Below, piece by piece: positions 1-8,731 of a stretch of 64,000 nucleotides of DNA; the stretch's first letter is position 1, and every line of letters begins with the position of its first letter. The stretch comes from Gammaproteobacteria bacterium (lineage in GTDB: Bacteria > Pseudomonadota > Gammaproteobacteria > Arenicellales > UBA868): NCBI GenBank assembly GCA_022451485.1, contig JAKUQS010000005.1, forward strand, positions 1 to 64,000, read 5' to 3'. Below the pieces are notes generated by a model that did not search any database, was not told where the DNA came from, and was given only the letters and a program-made list of their open reading frames with translations. Both the position numbers and the translations under genes were made by a program.

Positions 1-2
1 AT

Positions 3-554
3 AATCCTGAGCCTAAGGTGGTATTAGCGGTTTCTTCGCGTGGCCAGATTGTTGGCGCAACACTGGGCAACGATGTCAATCTGCGCGATGGCGAAGGTCG
101 TTCCGCTTTGTTATTGGGCAAGGCCAAGCACAACAATGCGTCCTGTGCAATCGGTCCATTTATTCGGCTGCTAGATACGACATTCACGATAACCGAGTTG
201 GAGCAACTCGAGGTATCACTGCGGGTAGAGGGTGAGGATGGTTTTTCAATCCAAGGAGTGAGTCCTATGAAGGAGATCAGCCGCTCGCCATCTGACCTGG
301 TCAGCCAAACGCTTAACCGGAATCATCAGTATCCAGATGGCGTCATGCTGTTTCTCGGCACCATGTTCGCGCCCACTCAAGACCGACGTGGCCCCGGCAC
401 GGGTTTTACGCATGAGATCGGTGATCGTGTTGAGATCTCGGCACCGGAATTGGGTTGCCTGATTAACTGGGTTCGTAGGACCGATGACATTGTGCCCTGG
501 ACTTTTGGCACACGTGCGCTGATGGAGAATCTGGCGGGCCGAGGACTGCTATAA
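3..554 (+). CDS. Fumarylacetoacetate hydrolase family protein, C-terminal part (5' end outside window)
   Basis: The reading frame is open from base 3 to a TAA at 552-554, giving about 183 residues with no start inside the window; this is the C-terminal half of a longer protein. The end of the sequence (GDRVEISAPELGCLINWV, then PWTFGTRALMENLAGRGLL) matches the conserved tail of FAH-fold hydrolases, metal-dependent enzymes that cleave C-C bonds or hydrate/decarboxylate acylpyruvate-type products of sugar-acid and aromatic catabolism. The metal-binding residues normally lie further upstream or are not clear here, so the substrate cannot be stated. It converges on the thioesterase gene 50 bases downstream, so it belongs to a unit extending left of the window. 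Confidence 0.8.
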   Translation, partial: NPEPKVVLAVSSRGQIVGATLGNDVNLRDGEGRSALLLGKAKHNNASCAIGPFIRLLDTTFTITELEQLEVSLRVEGEDGFSIQGVSPMKEISRSPSDLVSQTLNRNHQYPDGVMLFLGTMFAPTQDRRGPGTGFTHEIGDRVEISAPELGCLINWVRRTDDIVPWTFGTRALMENLAGRGLL

Positions 555-604
555 GCAACTCGTCGTGCGATTAGGTCAGCCTATTGACGCTGGCAGTGGG
601 TGTA

Positions 605-1045
605 CTAGGGGGTTGTGTCGTAAATACCCTCGGCGGAGAGGCGTTGGCGAAATTCATCGGGAATTCGTTCCGCAATCAGTCGTATGGGGTCCTCCGGATC
701 AGTGCATCCCCAGACACGCACTTCGAATCCATCCGCTAGTAGGACGTCACCTTTGTGGAATTCGTGTCGCATGGTGAAGGATTTATTTCCAAATTTTTCC
801 ACAGTGGTGGTCAACTCAATCCGGTCGTTGCAGTAGCCCTGGTGCCGAAAAGTCATGCCGCTTGAAACGAGTGCGCAACCTCTGAACGTTGTCGTTTCAA
901 GCATCTCAGTGGTCGGAAAGCCAGCGGCTTCAATTAACTGGTGAGACCCACTATCCATCCAGATATAGTAATTAGGGTTAAAGACAAGGCCGCTGGGGTC
1001 GCAGTGGCCCCACTCGATTCTTATTCGTTGTTTCGCTTTTAGCAT
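605..1045 (-). CDS. 4-hydroxybenzoyl-CoA thioesterase-like hotdog thioesterase
   Basis: A 146-residue single-domain protein of the usual 4HBT length. The N-terminal motif WGHCDPSG puts Asp16 at the position of the catalytic Asp17 of Pseudomonas 4-hydroxybenzoyl-CoA thioesterase, followed by NPNYYIWMD in the long hotdog helix. It should hydrolyse a CoA thioester in the cytoplasm; the acyl group is unknown. It is the last gene of a - strand operon (acyl-CoA ligase, FlK thioesterase, molybdoenzyme, FeS/membrane subunit), 59 bases after the FeS subunit, which fits release of a CoA-bound product or salvage of CoA. It is also the nearest clear hotdog candidate for a betainyl-CoA thioesterase, but lies over 50 kb from the carnitine genes. 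Confidence 0.85.
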   Translation of the reverse strand: MLKAKQRIRIEWGHCDPSGLVFNPNYYIWMDSGSHQLIEAAGFPTTEMLETTTFRGCALVSSGMTFRHQGYCNDRIELTTTVEKFGNKSFTMRHEFHKGDVLLADGFEVRVWGCTDPEDPIRLIAERIPDEFRQRLSAEGIYDTTP

Positions 1046-1104
1046 GTATTAATGGATGTGATTGTGAGGTTGTTGAATCATGGCATTCGATCTGTTGCTT
1101 CAGT

Positions 1105-2742
1105 TTAAGCCACCAGGCTAGGTGCTGCCCGAGTACCGGAGCCTCGTTGCGGCAGTCGGCTGAGGGTAAAACCGTGCTGGTAAGAAGCTTTGAGAATCAG
1201 GCCGCATTTCCAAAATGTCCCACCTGCTATGACTAAGAAACCCGCCGTGGCTAGCAACGCGGAGGTGTCCGCTGCGTGAAACCAAGCGGCCAACGCTAGC
1301 AAAACGGGTGCCAGATGTCCGACTATGAGTAATGGCCACGACATATTGTCGACTATTCGATTTGCGAGCGGTGGTCTGACTGCGCGATCCGCTCCATAGC
1401 GGTAGCCGAGCCACAAAATCATGTTCAGTACTGCGAGCGTTACCATGACTCCTGCTAGCTTCGACGGGTCAAGATAAAAGGTGCCGTCGTTAGAGACTAG
1501 GTTGGTTGATACTAACAGTAGCGTGAGACCAACGCCCTCAAACAAACCAGATACGACGATAAGCCAGGGAACTCGAGGTGTACGCCATGCGGGGATGCCT
1601 TTGGCACTATGAAGAATTCGTGCTTGGCATAAGAGGAAACAGGCGGCTGCAAAACCCGCGAGATGATACAGCCCGACCACAGGTTGGCTGATCTGGGTTG
1701 TCACCAGTACGGAGATGAGAAACACTCCGGCTGCATAAAGCTCACGGGTCATCCAGGACGTCTGGGGTCGCCACAACGCCCGCCAGGCGCGCCATCGACG
1801 TCCAAGTTTTAGCCAGACGAAGAACAAACCGGCCAACATCATGACGCCAGCAATCAGCTGTAGCTGATGGGTTGCCTGCATAGAAATCTGGCCGATGACG
1901 TAGGCGACCCACGCTGAGACGGCGAGCCCGCTGCCAAGGCCGCCAAGACACCAGTTCATGGTTGCTCGCCAGTCCCAGAAATTTTGTCGTTTGCCGACCA
2001 GTGGATTAGTCGGATCAGACTGATGTTTTTCGTCAAGATCGTCCGCGTCCGCGTCGCGTCCCGGTACGGTGGGGGTGGAATAAAGGTACTTGATTTGTGG
2101 GTCAGTACCCAGGTCCTCATTCAAACGTATCGTCGGTTGGTCGTGAACTAAAGTGGAAACATTGCTGGTTGGATTATTGAAGTCACCGAACGAAATAGCA
2201 TTGCTGATACAAGATGCGGCGCACGCAGGCATCACGTCAAAATCAACCTCGGGATCAAGTTTGCGAGAGGTTGCCTCGTCTACTTTGTCAACGCAAAAAG
2301 TACATTTCTGTGCAACCCCTTCGCGCTCTGGGTGCCGCGCGCTTTCCTCCTGTAGCGTTTCTGTGCCGTAGTACCATTGGTGCTCGTGGGCAATGGTGCG
2401 TGCGTCATAGGGGCAGGCAACTGCACAGGCAGCGCAGCCGATGCAGCTGTCATAGTTCATTGTGACGAGGCCGTCGTCTCTTTGTTGGGTAGCACCTGTC
2501 GGGCAGACCGGGACGCAAGGTGGTACTGCACAATGTTGGCAGCCAACGACCAGGAAAAACCGTTCCACATTGGGATATCGTCCCGTTTCAACATCGATCA
2601 CACTGCGCCATTGCACTCCAGGTTGCGTGTCGTTCCAGTGCTTGCAGGCCACAGTACAGGTTTGACAACCCACACATCGATTGACATCAACGACCATTCC
2701 CCAGCGTGGGGGAGTGGAACTTTCAGAAAGTCTATTGGTCAT
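1105..2742 (-). CDS. Fused ferredoxin-type FeS electron-transfer and membrane-anchor subunit (DmsB-DmsC / PadC-PadD-like)
   Basis: 545 residues in two parts. Residues about 13-200 are a four-cluster ferredoxin domain: CVGCQTCTVAC (from Cys23), CQHCAVPPCVPVCP, CIGCAACAVACPYDAR, and CTFC with a distant CAASC, together sixteen cluster cysteines. Residues about 255-535 hold roughly eight hydrophobic segments of the DmsC/NrfD type that would anchor the complex and pass electrons to quinone. In DMSO reductase and phenylacetyl-CoA:acceptor oxidoreductase these are normally separate proteins, so this is a natural fusion. Its ATG overlaps the stop of the catalytic subunit by four bases (ATGA), which points to translational coupling and a 1:1 complex. 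No Tat or Sec signal is visible. Confidence 0.9.
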   Translation of the reverse strand: MTNRLSESSTPPRWGMVVDVNRCVGCQTCTVACKHWNDTQPGVQWRSVIDVETGRYPNVERFFLVVGCQHCAVPPCVPVCPTGATQQRDDGLVTMNYDSCIGCAACAVACPYDARTIAHEHQWYYGTETLQEESARHPEREGVAQKCTFCVDKVDEATSRKLDPEVDFDVMPACAASCISNAISFGDFNNPTSNVSTLVHDQPTIRLNEDLGTDPQIKYLYSTPTVPGRDADADDLDEKHQSDPTNPLVGKRQNFWDWRATMNWCLGGLGSGLAVSAWVAYVIGQISMQATHQLQLIAGVMMLAGLFFVWLKLGRRWRAWRALWRPQTSWMTRELYAAGVFLISVLVTTQISQPVVGLYHLAGFAAACFLLCQARILHSAKGIPAWRTPRVPWLIVVSGLFEGVGLTLLLVSTNLVSNDGTFYLDPSKLAGVMVTLAVLNMILWLGYRYGADRAVRPPLANRIVDNMSWPLLIVGHLAPVLLALAAWFHAADTSALLATAGFLVIAGGTFWKCGLILKASYQHGFTLSRLPQRGSGTRAAPSLVA

Positions 2743-5522
2743 GTCTTGGTTGTGTGGGGCATTGGGTCAGGATGCGTCGCAAGATGTTGATCGGTCGGGT
2801 AAACGTTTACCCTGACCAGGTCAGCGCTGCTACCAGTGGAATCGGTTAGTTTGAGAGAGATATCAGTGACGCTGTTGATACTCGCCAGACCGAAATCGCG
2901 GGCTAATGGTGTTTTCCAGTGGTCAAACTGTCCAATCATTAAGATGGTGTCCGGCCGGATACCCTCTCGCAGGACCGCTCTACCTTGAGTGGTCCCAGTC
3001 ACTGATTTGATGATGACGGGATCTCCCTCGTTAATTGAAAGATCACGGGCTCGTGCGCGATTAATGATCACCCCGTCGTGGCCGGATAGATTCAGTGCGG
3101 CCTCGTGCATTAATGGAATGCCGACATTCGCGCCCCAAGAATACGGCATAGAGTGTGCAGTTAGCGCCCAGAAGGGATAGGTCTCGGGATCTTCGCCTAA
3201 GTCGCTTACGTGGTTTTTCCAGATATCGGAGAAAGATTGGTAAGTCGGCATGAACTCGTACTCCGCTAACTGGTCCTTCCACCAAGCCAAGCCAATCTCA
3301 CGAAGTCGGTGCTCGAGCTGTTTTCCATGACGCGTGAGTCGTTCTTGGTAGGGCATCTCAAAACGGAGTCCCTGGCGTTCCAAAGCCGGATATAGGTACC
3401 AGTCGAGTTCCTGGAATTCTCGAAGCATGTAGCCTTCACGACGAAACCATTCGAGGTCATGTACTTCTTTTCCATCACTCATATCCCAACTTACGGCTTT
3501 GCACATCGCATTCCAGATGTCATCGCCTTTCGGCATAGTTTCCGCATCGAGAGAAAAGTCATAACAGTTAGTTCGCGACAATCGACTGCCCGCCGCTCCG
3601 CGGTTAATGGCGTCAACATAGTCATCCAAGATGCCAGCTTCTCGCGCGAGGTGACTGGCAATGTCAGTCATATCCATCGTGTCATGGATTGGATCGACAG
3701 CTTTTTGCCTAATTGCCCAGCCATCGTGATGCCAATAATTTTCAACAAACTTAGTGCCGCCAATTCGAACCAGTTGTGTGCTTTCGAGATCCGTCGCCTC
3801 TGGTAGCAATATATCGGCAAAATGATTGGTTTCATCTTCGGTATAGGCAAAGGCCACAATGAAGGGAAACTCTGCGAGTCGAGTGGAGACTTCTGGTGCA
3901 TTCCACGAACTGATTGCCGGATTCGTTCGATAACAGAACCACAAATCGGGTGGCTGTGTTCTTGGCCAGTTTTTAGGCGCGGATTTCTGGAACAACCAAG
4001 GCAGATGCGCCGGCCCGAGGGCTGGTGACCAGGGTGAGTCACACGCGAGAGGAACCAGCATTTTGTAGGCATTACGAACCTTTGGTTCCCGCTCCCATTC
4101 GTTGGCACTGGTTGGGTTAAAGGAATGATGCATGAAACCATCTTCACCAGGTAACACGGAGCCTACTCTGCTGGTGGCCGGGCGCACCAGCTTGACAGTT
4201 GTACCCAATGTGCCCCCCGGTACTTCTAGTGCCCCGACCAGGGTTGCGAGTAACGTGCGCGCCCAGCAGCAGTGGTATCCGCCCCAGCCATTGTTGACCC
4301 CCTTGCCTAACATCACAGCAACGGGTCTGTAGGGCATCGTATGCCCTTGGATATCGATTGTTTCACCAATCTTCGCCTGTGATACATATTCGTCTGCAAT
4401 GCGTCGTATCGTTTCTGCTGGCACCTCACATTCGGTTTCCGCCCAGTCGGCATCGTACGGACGCATGTGCTCGATTAGACATTGGAAGGCAGGCTGTGTT
4501 CGGCATTCGTTGTGTTGAATAGTTTCGTTGTCAGCACCGCGCTCAAAGCCAGCCGCCTGGAACGTACCTGTCAGTGCAACCTCACCTACCTCACTATCGA
4601 ATGGTTTAGCGCTATCAGTAGACAGATCCCACACCTGAGGTTTACCGCTTTCTGCGTCGCGTAGAAACCAACCATTGGGACCGACCAGGTAGGGAGAATT
4701 GGTCATCTTTTTAAGGTGTGGTAAGTCGCAGGTGGTCTCGAAGGGTTGTTCGATGAGCATTCGATGTAATAACGCGTATAGAAACGCGGCATCGGTTTTA
4801 GGTTTGATCGGGACCCATTCTGCTGACACGGCGCCGGTTACCGAAAGATGCGGTTCAACCTGTACTCGTTTTACGCCTCGCGCTCGGGCATCGGCGCCTC
4901 GCCAAACCCCAATAACGCCGCCAGTCGATTCAACGTTGTTACCACAATTGATGATGTAATTTACCCGGGGTGTGTCGGGGGAGACTGTGAAGGCGCGGTG
5001 CCACAGTTCACCGTAGAGATGTTCAGAGTGATAGCACTTGACCCCTTGGCCAGCGCCATAGCTCTGGTCAATGGGTCCCCAGGCCGCCATGAAGGCGGGG
5101 AAAGAACCCATATATTGCACTGGCGTACCACCACCGCCAGTAGTAGACGCAACACGGGGCATGCCCTCTTCGTTAACCAGGCCGCGTTCTCGAATTTCAC
5201 GTAGTTTCTCTCCAACAATGTGAAAAGCTTCTCGCCAACTGATCGGAACAAATCGTGGATCCTCATTGCGTCCTTTGTTCGGATTGGTTCGTTTCATCGG
5301 TTGGCGAATACGGTGTGGGTTGTACGTTTTCTGAATCAGTCCGTATGCTTTTACACAAACCCTTCCACCACCCGGGTGTTCCTCAGCGATATCAAAATTT
5401 GAGACAATCCGTTTAGCGACTCCGTCTTCCACTTCAACCCGCATCAGATCCGGCCCTGCGACGCACTGATAACAATAGAGTGGGACAGATTGTTTGTTGC
5501 CGTCGTTCACATCATCTTTCAT
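2739..5522 (-). CDS. Molybdopterin oxidoreductase catalytic subunit, phenylacetyl-CoA:acceptor oxidoreductase (PadB)-like
   Basis: 927 residues, typical of DMSO-reductase-family Mo/W-bisMGD enzymes. The N-terminal cluster region is CYQC at 17-20 and Cys56 in GGGRVCVKAYG; the third usual ligand (C-x2-C-x3-C) falls on Pro24, so the 4Fe-4S site is incomplete or uses another ligand. The segment around VKCYHSEHLYGELWH lies where the metal ligand is expected, but I cannot name the ligand. There is no Tat signal, so the active site should face the cytoplasm, which suits a CoA-ester substrate. The ligase and two thioesterases in the operon support oxidation of an acyl- or aryl-acetyl-CoA. PadB is the best analogy by domain and context; other cytoplasmic molybdoenzymes remain possible. 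Confidence 0.75.
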   Translation of the reverse strand: MKDDVNDGNKQSVPLYCYQCVAGPDLMRVEVEDGVAKRIVSNFDIAEEHPGGGRVCVKAYGLIQKTYNPHRIRQPMKRTNPNKGRNEDPRFVPISWREAFHIVGEKLREIRERGLVNEEGMPRVASTTGGGGTPVQYMGSFPAFMAAWGPIDQSYGAGQGVKCYHSEHLYGELWHRAFTVSPDTPRVNYIINCGNNVESTGGVIGVWRGADARARGVKRVQVEPHLSVTGAVSAEWVPIKPKTDAAFLYALLHRMLIEQPFETTCDLPHLKKMTNSPYLVGPNGWFLRDAESGKPQVWDLSTDSAKPFDSEVGEVALTGTFQAAGFERGADNETIQHNECRTQPAFQCLIEHMRPYDADWAETECEVPAETIRRIADEYVSQAKIGETIDIQGHTMPYRPVAVMLGKGVNNGWGGYHCCWARTLLATLVGALEVPGGTLGTTVKLVRPATSRVGSVLPGEDGFMHHSFNPTSANEWEREPKVRNAYKMLVPLACDSPWSPALGPAHLPWLFQKSAPKNWPRTQPPDLWFCYRTNPAISSWNAPEVSTRLAEFPFIVAFAYTEDETNHFADILLPEATDLESTQLVRIGGTKFVENYWHHDGWAIRQKAVDPIHDTMDMTDIASHLAREAGILDDYVDAINRGAAGSRLSRTNCYDFSLDAETMPKGDDIWNAMCKAVSWDMSDGKEVHDLEWFRREGYMLREFQELDWYLYPALERQGLRFEMPYQERLTRHGKQLEHRLREIGLAWWKDQLAEYEFMPTYQSFSDIWKNHVSDLGEDPETYPFWALTAHSMPYSWGANVGIPLMHEAALNLSGHDGVIINRARARDLSINEGDPVIIKSVTGTTQGRAVLREGIRPDTILMIGQFDHWKTPLARDFGLASINSVTDISLKLTDSTGSSADLVRVNVYPTDQHLATHPDPMPHTTKT

Positions 5523-5548
5523 TTTTCAATCGCTTCGAGTTTTATTGC

Positions 5549-5956
5549 TTATAGTTCACTGGCGCGGGCCGCCTTCTTGCGTAATCGTCCAGCCTGCTTT
5601 TCCTTGTTGATGATAAAGCGTACGTGTTGTCCGCGTCCGACTTGTTCAATCGCGTCGTGTACGTCTACATCAAAGCTGATTCGTGATCCTTCAACACCGG
5701 TTACCGTTACGGTCACATCCACCCACATACCAAACAGGGTTGGCGCCAGATGATCGACACGGATGTGTGCGCCAACTGAATCCTCATCACCTTCAGCATG
5801 ATCCATGATGAGATCACGACAGCTATATTCCATGTCACTCACCATATTGGGTGTTGAGTAGACCCTCAGTTCATCACCCATAAAGTCGATAGTTCGTTCC
5901 TTGTCAATCTGTATCCGTTTTTTAAGACTGGCGCCCGGTTCTAGGGAAGTTTTCAT
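5549..5956 (-). CDS. FlK-family (fluoroacetyl-CoA thioesterase-like) hotdog thioesterase
   Basis: 135 residues, the normal FlK length. The motif YSTPNMVSDME gives Thr35 and Glu43, and VDHLAPT gives His69; the spacings (8 and 26 residues) equal those of the Thr42-Glu50-His76 triad known from FlK of Streptomyces cattleya. The protein should therefore be an active acyl-CoA thioesterase. It sits 26 bases upstream of the molybdoenzyme gene in the same - operon and 66 bases after the acyl-CoA ligase, so it probably hydrolyses the substrate or product CoA ester of that complex. FlK relatives act on several small acyl-CoAs, so fluoroacetate is not implied. The C-terminus is rich in Lys and Arg. Confidence 0.85.
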   Translation of the reverse strand: MKTSLEPGASLKKRIQIDKERTIDFMGDELRVYSTPNMVSDMEYSCRDLIMDHAEGDEDSVGAHIRVDHLAPTLFGMWVDVTVTVTGVEGSRISFDVDVHDAIEQVGRGQHVRFIINKEKQAGRLRKKAARASEL

Positions 5957-6022
5957 GGTGTGACATCCTCGTTTGCTAGATTTCTTATGTAATTGCTGAT
6001 TTGTGCCCTAAGCCTCAGGTTT

Positions 6023-7570
6023 TTAACTGTTATGTGCCGAAAATATGCGACGCAATTCGTTCTTCAGAATTTTGTTCATGGCGCTCTTGGGTAGTTCGTC
6101 GACAAATTGGTATAGCCGGGGAATCTTATAGCCGCCAATACGATCGCGGCAGTGCGCGATGAGCATCGCATCAGTTAATACGGCGCCCGGGGTGGTCACA
6201 ACGACTGCTAACAGCGCTTCGCCATAGGTTTCGTCGGGCACGCCGACGACTGCGCACTCGTGCACGTCTGGATGCTGGTATAAGCACGCTTCGACTTCGG
6301 AGGAGTAAACATTTTCTCCCCCAGTAATGATCATGTCCTTCTTGCGATCTAGAAGAAAAAGGTAGCCTTCATTATTCATGCGCCCGATGTCTCCGGTATG
6401 TAACCATCCCTCGCGGAAGCTAACCCGATTTTCATCAGGTCGATTCAGGTAACCTTTTGAAACATTGGCCCCGCGGACAATAATTTCACCAGCCGCATCG
6501 ATGGGTACATCAACAGCGTTGTCGTCGACGATGCGCATTTCAACGCCTGGTATAGGGCGCCCGACGCTTTGTAACAGCGAGGGATTTTCTCCCGCCATCG
6601 CTTCTTGGTGTTCGGCCATAGGCAGGATTGTCAGGATGGGTGAGGTTTCGGTTAATCCATAGGCCTGGATAATCTCAACGTCGCGAAATCCGCTCAGTGC
6701 TTTTTGTATCCACTCGGCTGCCATTGGTGATGAGCCATATAACAATTGTCGAAATGATGACAGATCCGTGCGAGCGAGCGCCGTATCCTGCAAAGTCATG
6801 ATGATCATAGTGGGTGTCAACATGGCGTGTGTTGCACGAAGGCTCTCTATCGTGGAGAGCGCAATTTCCGGCGTGAATTGAGGCAGATACGCATGTGCCC
6901 CACCAGCGATTGTGTGTGTTGTCCCCAACAGATCTGCTGAGTGAAACATAGGTGGAATATGAAGGTAAATATCGCTGTGATGGGGCCGCACCAGGAAAGA
7001 GAGTTGAAAGGCGTTCGCAACAATATTCCTGTGGCTCAGCCTGACGCCTTTGGATTGACCGGTTGTACCACCGGTGTAAAGGAGCAGCGCATCATCATCT
7101 TCACTTGCCTCACGCATGGGTGCTGGTCGAGCCGCTTGGAGTTCCTCTTCATAATCAGAGGCGCCTTGCTGCTTTCCCCCAGACGGTATCCATACGATGT
7201 GATCGGACAAATGATCTAAACAGCCGTCGGCAACAAAGTCATCAAAAAATTCTTCGACTGCTATCAGTCCACAATTCGCATCTTTGAAGATTGCTTTGAT
7301 TTCCGACGCCGCCAGTCGATAATTGACGGGTACCGGGATTGCGCCCAGCCAATACCCTGCGTGCATGAGTTCTGCCTGACGGAAGGAATTACGTGAAAGG
7401 ATGCCAAAACGATCGCCGCGGTTGATGCCGCGATTGCTCAGGAGTCCGGCACAGTGTGCTATCCGATTACTAAACTCAGACCATGTAAACTGTCTCTCAA
7501 CATCGACAATGGCCGGGCGTTCTCCGTAAAGGCGAATGGTGCGGGCCAGCATAGCGGTCAAAGTTAACAT
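6023..7570 (-). CDS. AMP-forming acyl-CoA synthetase (class I adenylate-forming ligase)
   Basis: 515 residues covering the whole ANL fold. The P-loop is LLYTGGTTGQSKGVRLSH, the A5 region IIQAYGLTETSP, the A7-A8 region WLHTGDIGRMNNEGYLFLLD followed by RKKDMIITGGENVYSSEVE, and the C-terminal PKSAMNKILKNELRR carries the adenylation lysine. It activates a carboxylic acid with ATP to the acyl-CoA. It is the first gene of the - operon that leads to the FlK thioesterase and the molybdoenzyme, so its product is likely to be their substrate. Chain length or aromaticity cannot be read from the sequence. Start ATG at 7570; the divergent neighbour begins 77 bases away. Confidence 0.9.
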   Translation of the reverse strand: MLTLTAMLARTIRLYGERPAIVDVERQFTWSEFSNRIAHCAGLLSNRGINRGDRFGILSRNSFRQAELMHAGYWLGAIPVPVNYRLAASEIKAIFKDANCGLIAVEEFFDDFVADGCLDHLSDHIVWIPSGGKQQGASDYEEELQAARPAPMREASEDDDALLLYTGGTTGQSKGVRLSHRNIVANAFQLSFLVRPHHSDIYLHIPPMFHSADLLGTTHTIAGGAHAYLPQFTPEIALSTIESLRATHAMLTPTMIIMTLQDTALARTDLSSFRQLLYGSSPMAAEWIQKALSGFRDVEIIQAYGLTETSPILTILPMAEHQEAMAGENPSLLQSVGRPIPGVEMRIVDDNAVDVPIDAAGEIIVRGANVSKGYLNRPDENRVSFREGWLHTGDIGRMNNEGYLFLLDRKKDMIITGGENVYSSEVEACLYQHPDVHECAVVGVPDETYGEALLAVVVTTPGAVLTDAMLIAHCRDRIGGYKIPRLYQFVDELPKSAMNKILKNELRRIFSAHNS

Positions 7571-7647
7571 CAGAAGGTCTCAGCCTATGTCATCGGTAGT
7601 CATTCTAGCTTGGGTAACACCAAGTACGGCGCAATAATAGGACACAT

Positions 7648-8631
7648 ATGGACGCTCTTTCATTGGAAAACATTCGTTGTGCTGCGGAACGGTTGGCGCC
7701 GTATGTTGATCCTACACCGTTGGTTCGATGTTATGAAAAAAGGGTAATCGACGCGGTTGGTTCAGATATGTTGACTCTGAAACTCGAGTTCCTGCAGCGA
7801 ACGGGAAGTTTTAAGGTCCGCGGTGCCATCAACAATATCTTAACAAGGCCGGACGGTGAGAGAGGTAAGGGTGTAACCGCGGTCAGTGCTGGTAATCATG
7901 CGATTGCGGTCGCATATGCGGCTCAGGTGTTGGGAGTGTCGGCTAAGGTGTTAATGCCAAGAAAGGCAAGTCCCGTCCGTATTGAAAAATGCAGAAGATA
8001 TGGTGCCGAGGTCGTGTTTTTTGATGATATTGGTGAAGGGTTTGGGAAAATGAACACAATCGCGATTGCTGAAGAGCGCACGATCGTGCACCCGTTCGAT
8101 GGAATGGCTACGTTGCAGGGCACTGCTACAGTTGGTTTGGAAATTGGTGATGCACTGGACGATATTGATGTCATCGTCGTTGCTGTTGGAGGCGGCGGTT
8201 TGATCGGTGGTGTGGGAGCAGCACTTAAATCGATGAAGCCTGGTATACAGGTCATTGGTGTTGAACCGAAAGGGGCATGTGGAATGAGTCAGAGCCTCGA
8301 GCGTGGTGAACCCCTAGAAAGTGTCGTGGTGAATACAATTGCAGACAGTATGGGCGCTCCACTTCATTGCGCGGAAAGCTTTGCTGTCTGCCAGCGCGTG
8401 ATTGATCGTATAGTGCTCGTCGATGACGATGCCTTATGTCAGGCGATGGCATTAATTTACGATACCTTCCGTTTTGCTCTAGAACCTGCCGGCGTTTCGG
8501 TGATTGCAGCATTAACTGGCCCACTGGCAGACAGCTTACGTGATCAGCGCATTGCGGCGCTGCTGTGTGGGAGTAACATTGATGAACCAAGTTGGTGTAA
8601 CTTGGTGCAAAGAGGTCGTAACGGCGCGTGA
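7648..8631 (+). CDS. Serine/threonine dehydratase (threonine ammonia-lyase family), no regulatory domain
   Basis: 327 residues, fold-type II PLP enzyme. Lys56 in QRTGSFKVRGA is the Schiff-base lysine, SAGNHA follows the substrate loop, and AVGGGGLIGG (about 178-187) is the glycine-rich phosphate-binding loop. The protein ends after the catalytic domain, so there is no ACT domain as in biosynthetic IlvA; it resembles catabolic TdcB-type or hydroxyectoine-utilisation EutB-type dehydratases. The product from threonine would be 2-oxobutyrate and ammonia. AGGA lies just upstream of the ATG. It is followed after 100 bases by the HpaB-type gene on the same strand; no ectoine genes are seen nearby. 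Confidence 0.85.
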   Translation: MDALSLENIRCAAERLAPYVDPTPLVRCYEKRVIDAVGSDMLTLKLEFLQRTGSFKVRGAINNILTRPDGERGKGVTAVSAGNHAIAVAYAAQVLGVSAKVLMPRKASPVRIEKCRRYGAEVVFFDDIGEGFGKMNTIAIAEERTIVHPFDGMATLQGTATVGLEIGDALDDIDVIVVAVGGGGLIGGVGAALKSMKPGIQVIGVEPKGACGMSQSLERGEPLESVVVNTIADSMGAPLHCAESFAVCQRVIDRIVLVDDDALCQAMALIYDTFRFALEPAGVSVIAALTGPLADSLRDQRIAALLCGSNIDEPSWCNLVQRGRNGA

Positions 8632-8691
8632 GGATGTGACCAGTGCGAGTCGATGGTTAACCATCAGGCGAGGCCAATTCGTGCGACATTG

Positions 8692-8719
8692 TTGACCTAG
8701 AGACAACATAAACTATATT
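8692..8719 (+). promoter_or_regulatory. Possible sigma70-type promoter before the HpaB-like gene
   Basis: TTGACC (8692-8697) and TATATT (8714-8719) each match the consensus at five of six bases, with a 16-base spacer. Transcription would start near 8726, leaving almost no leader before the TTG start at 8732 and excluding the AGGA at 8721-8724, so the site may be fortuitous or the message nearly leaderless. Confidence 0.3.
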
Positions 8720-8731
8720 CAGGACAAATCG

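Noticed and set aside
7616-7638. Promoter before the dehydratase gene (TTGGGT...AATAAT)
   Set aside because: The -35 match is poor and the start of transcription would fall within three bases of the start codon.
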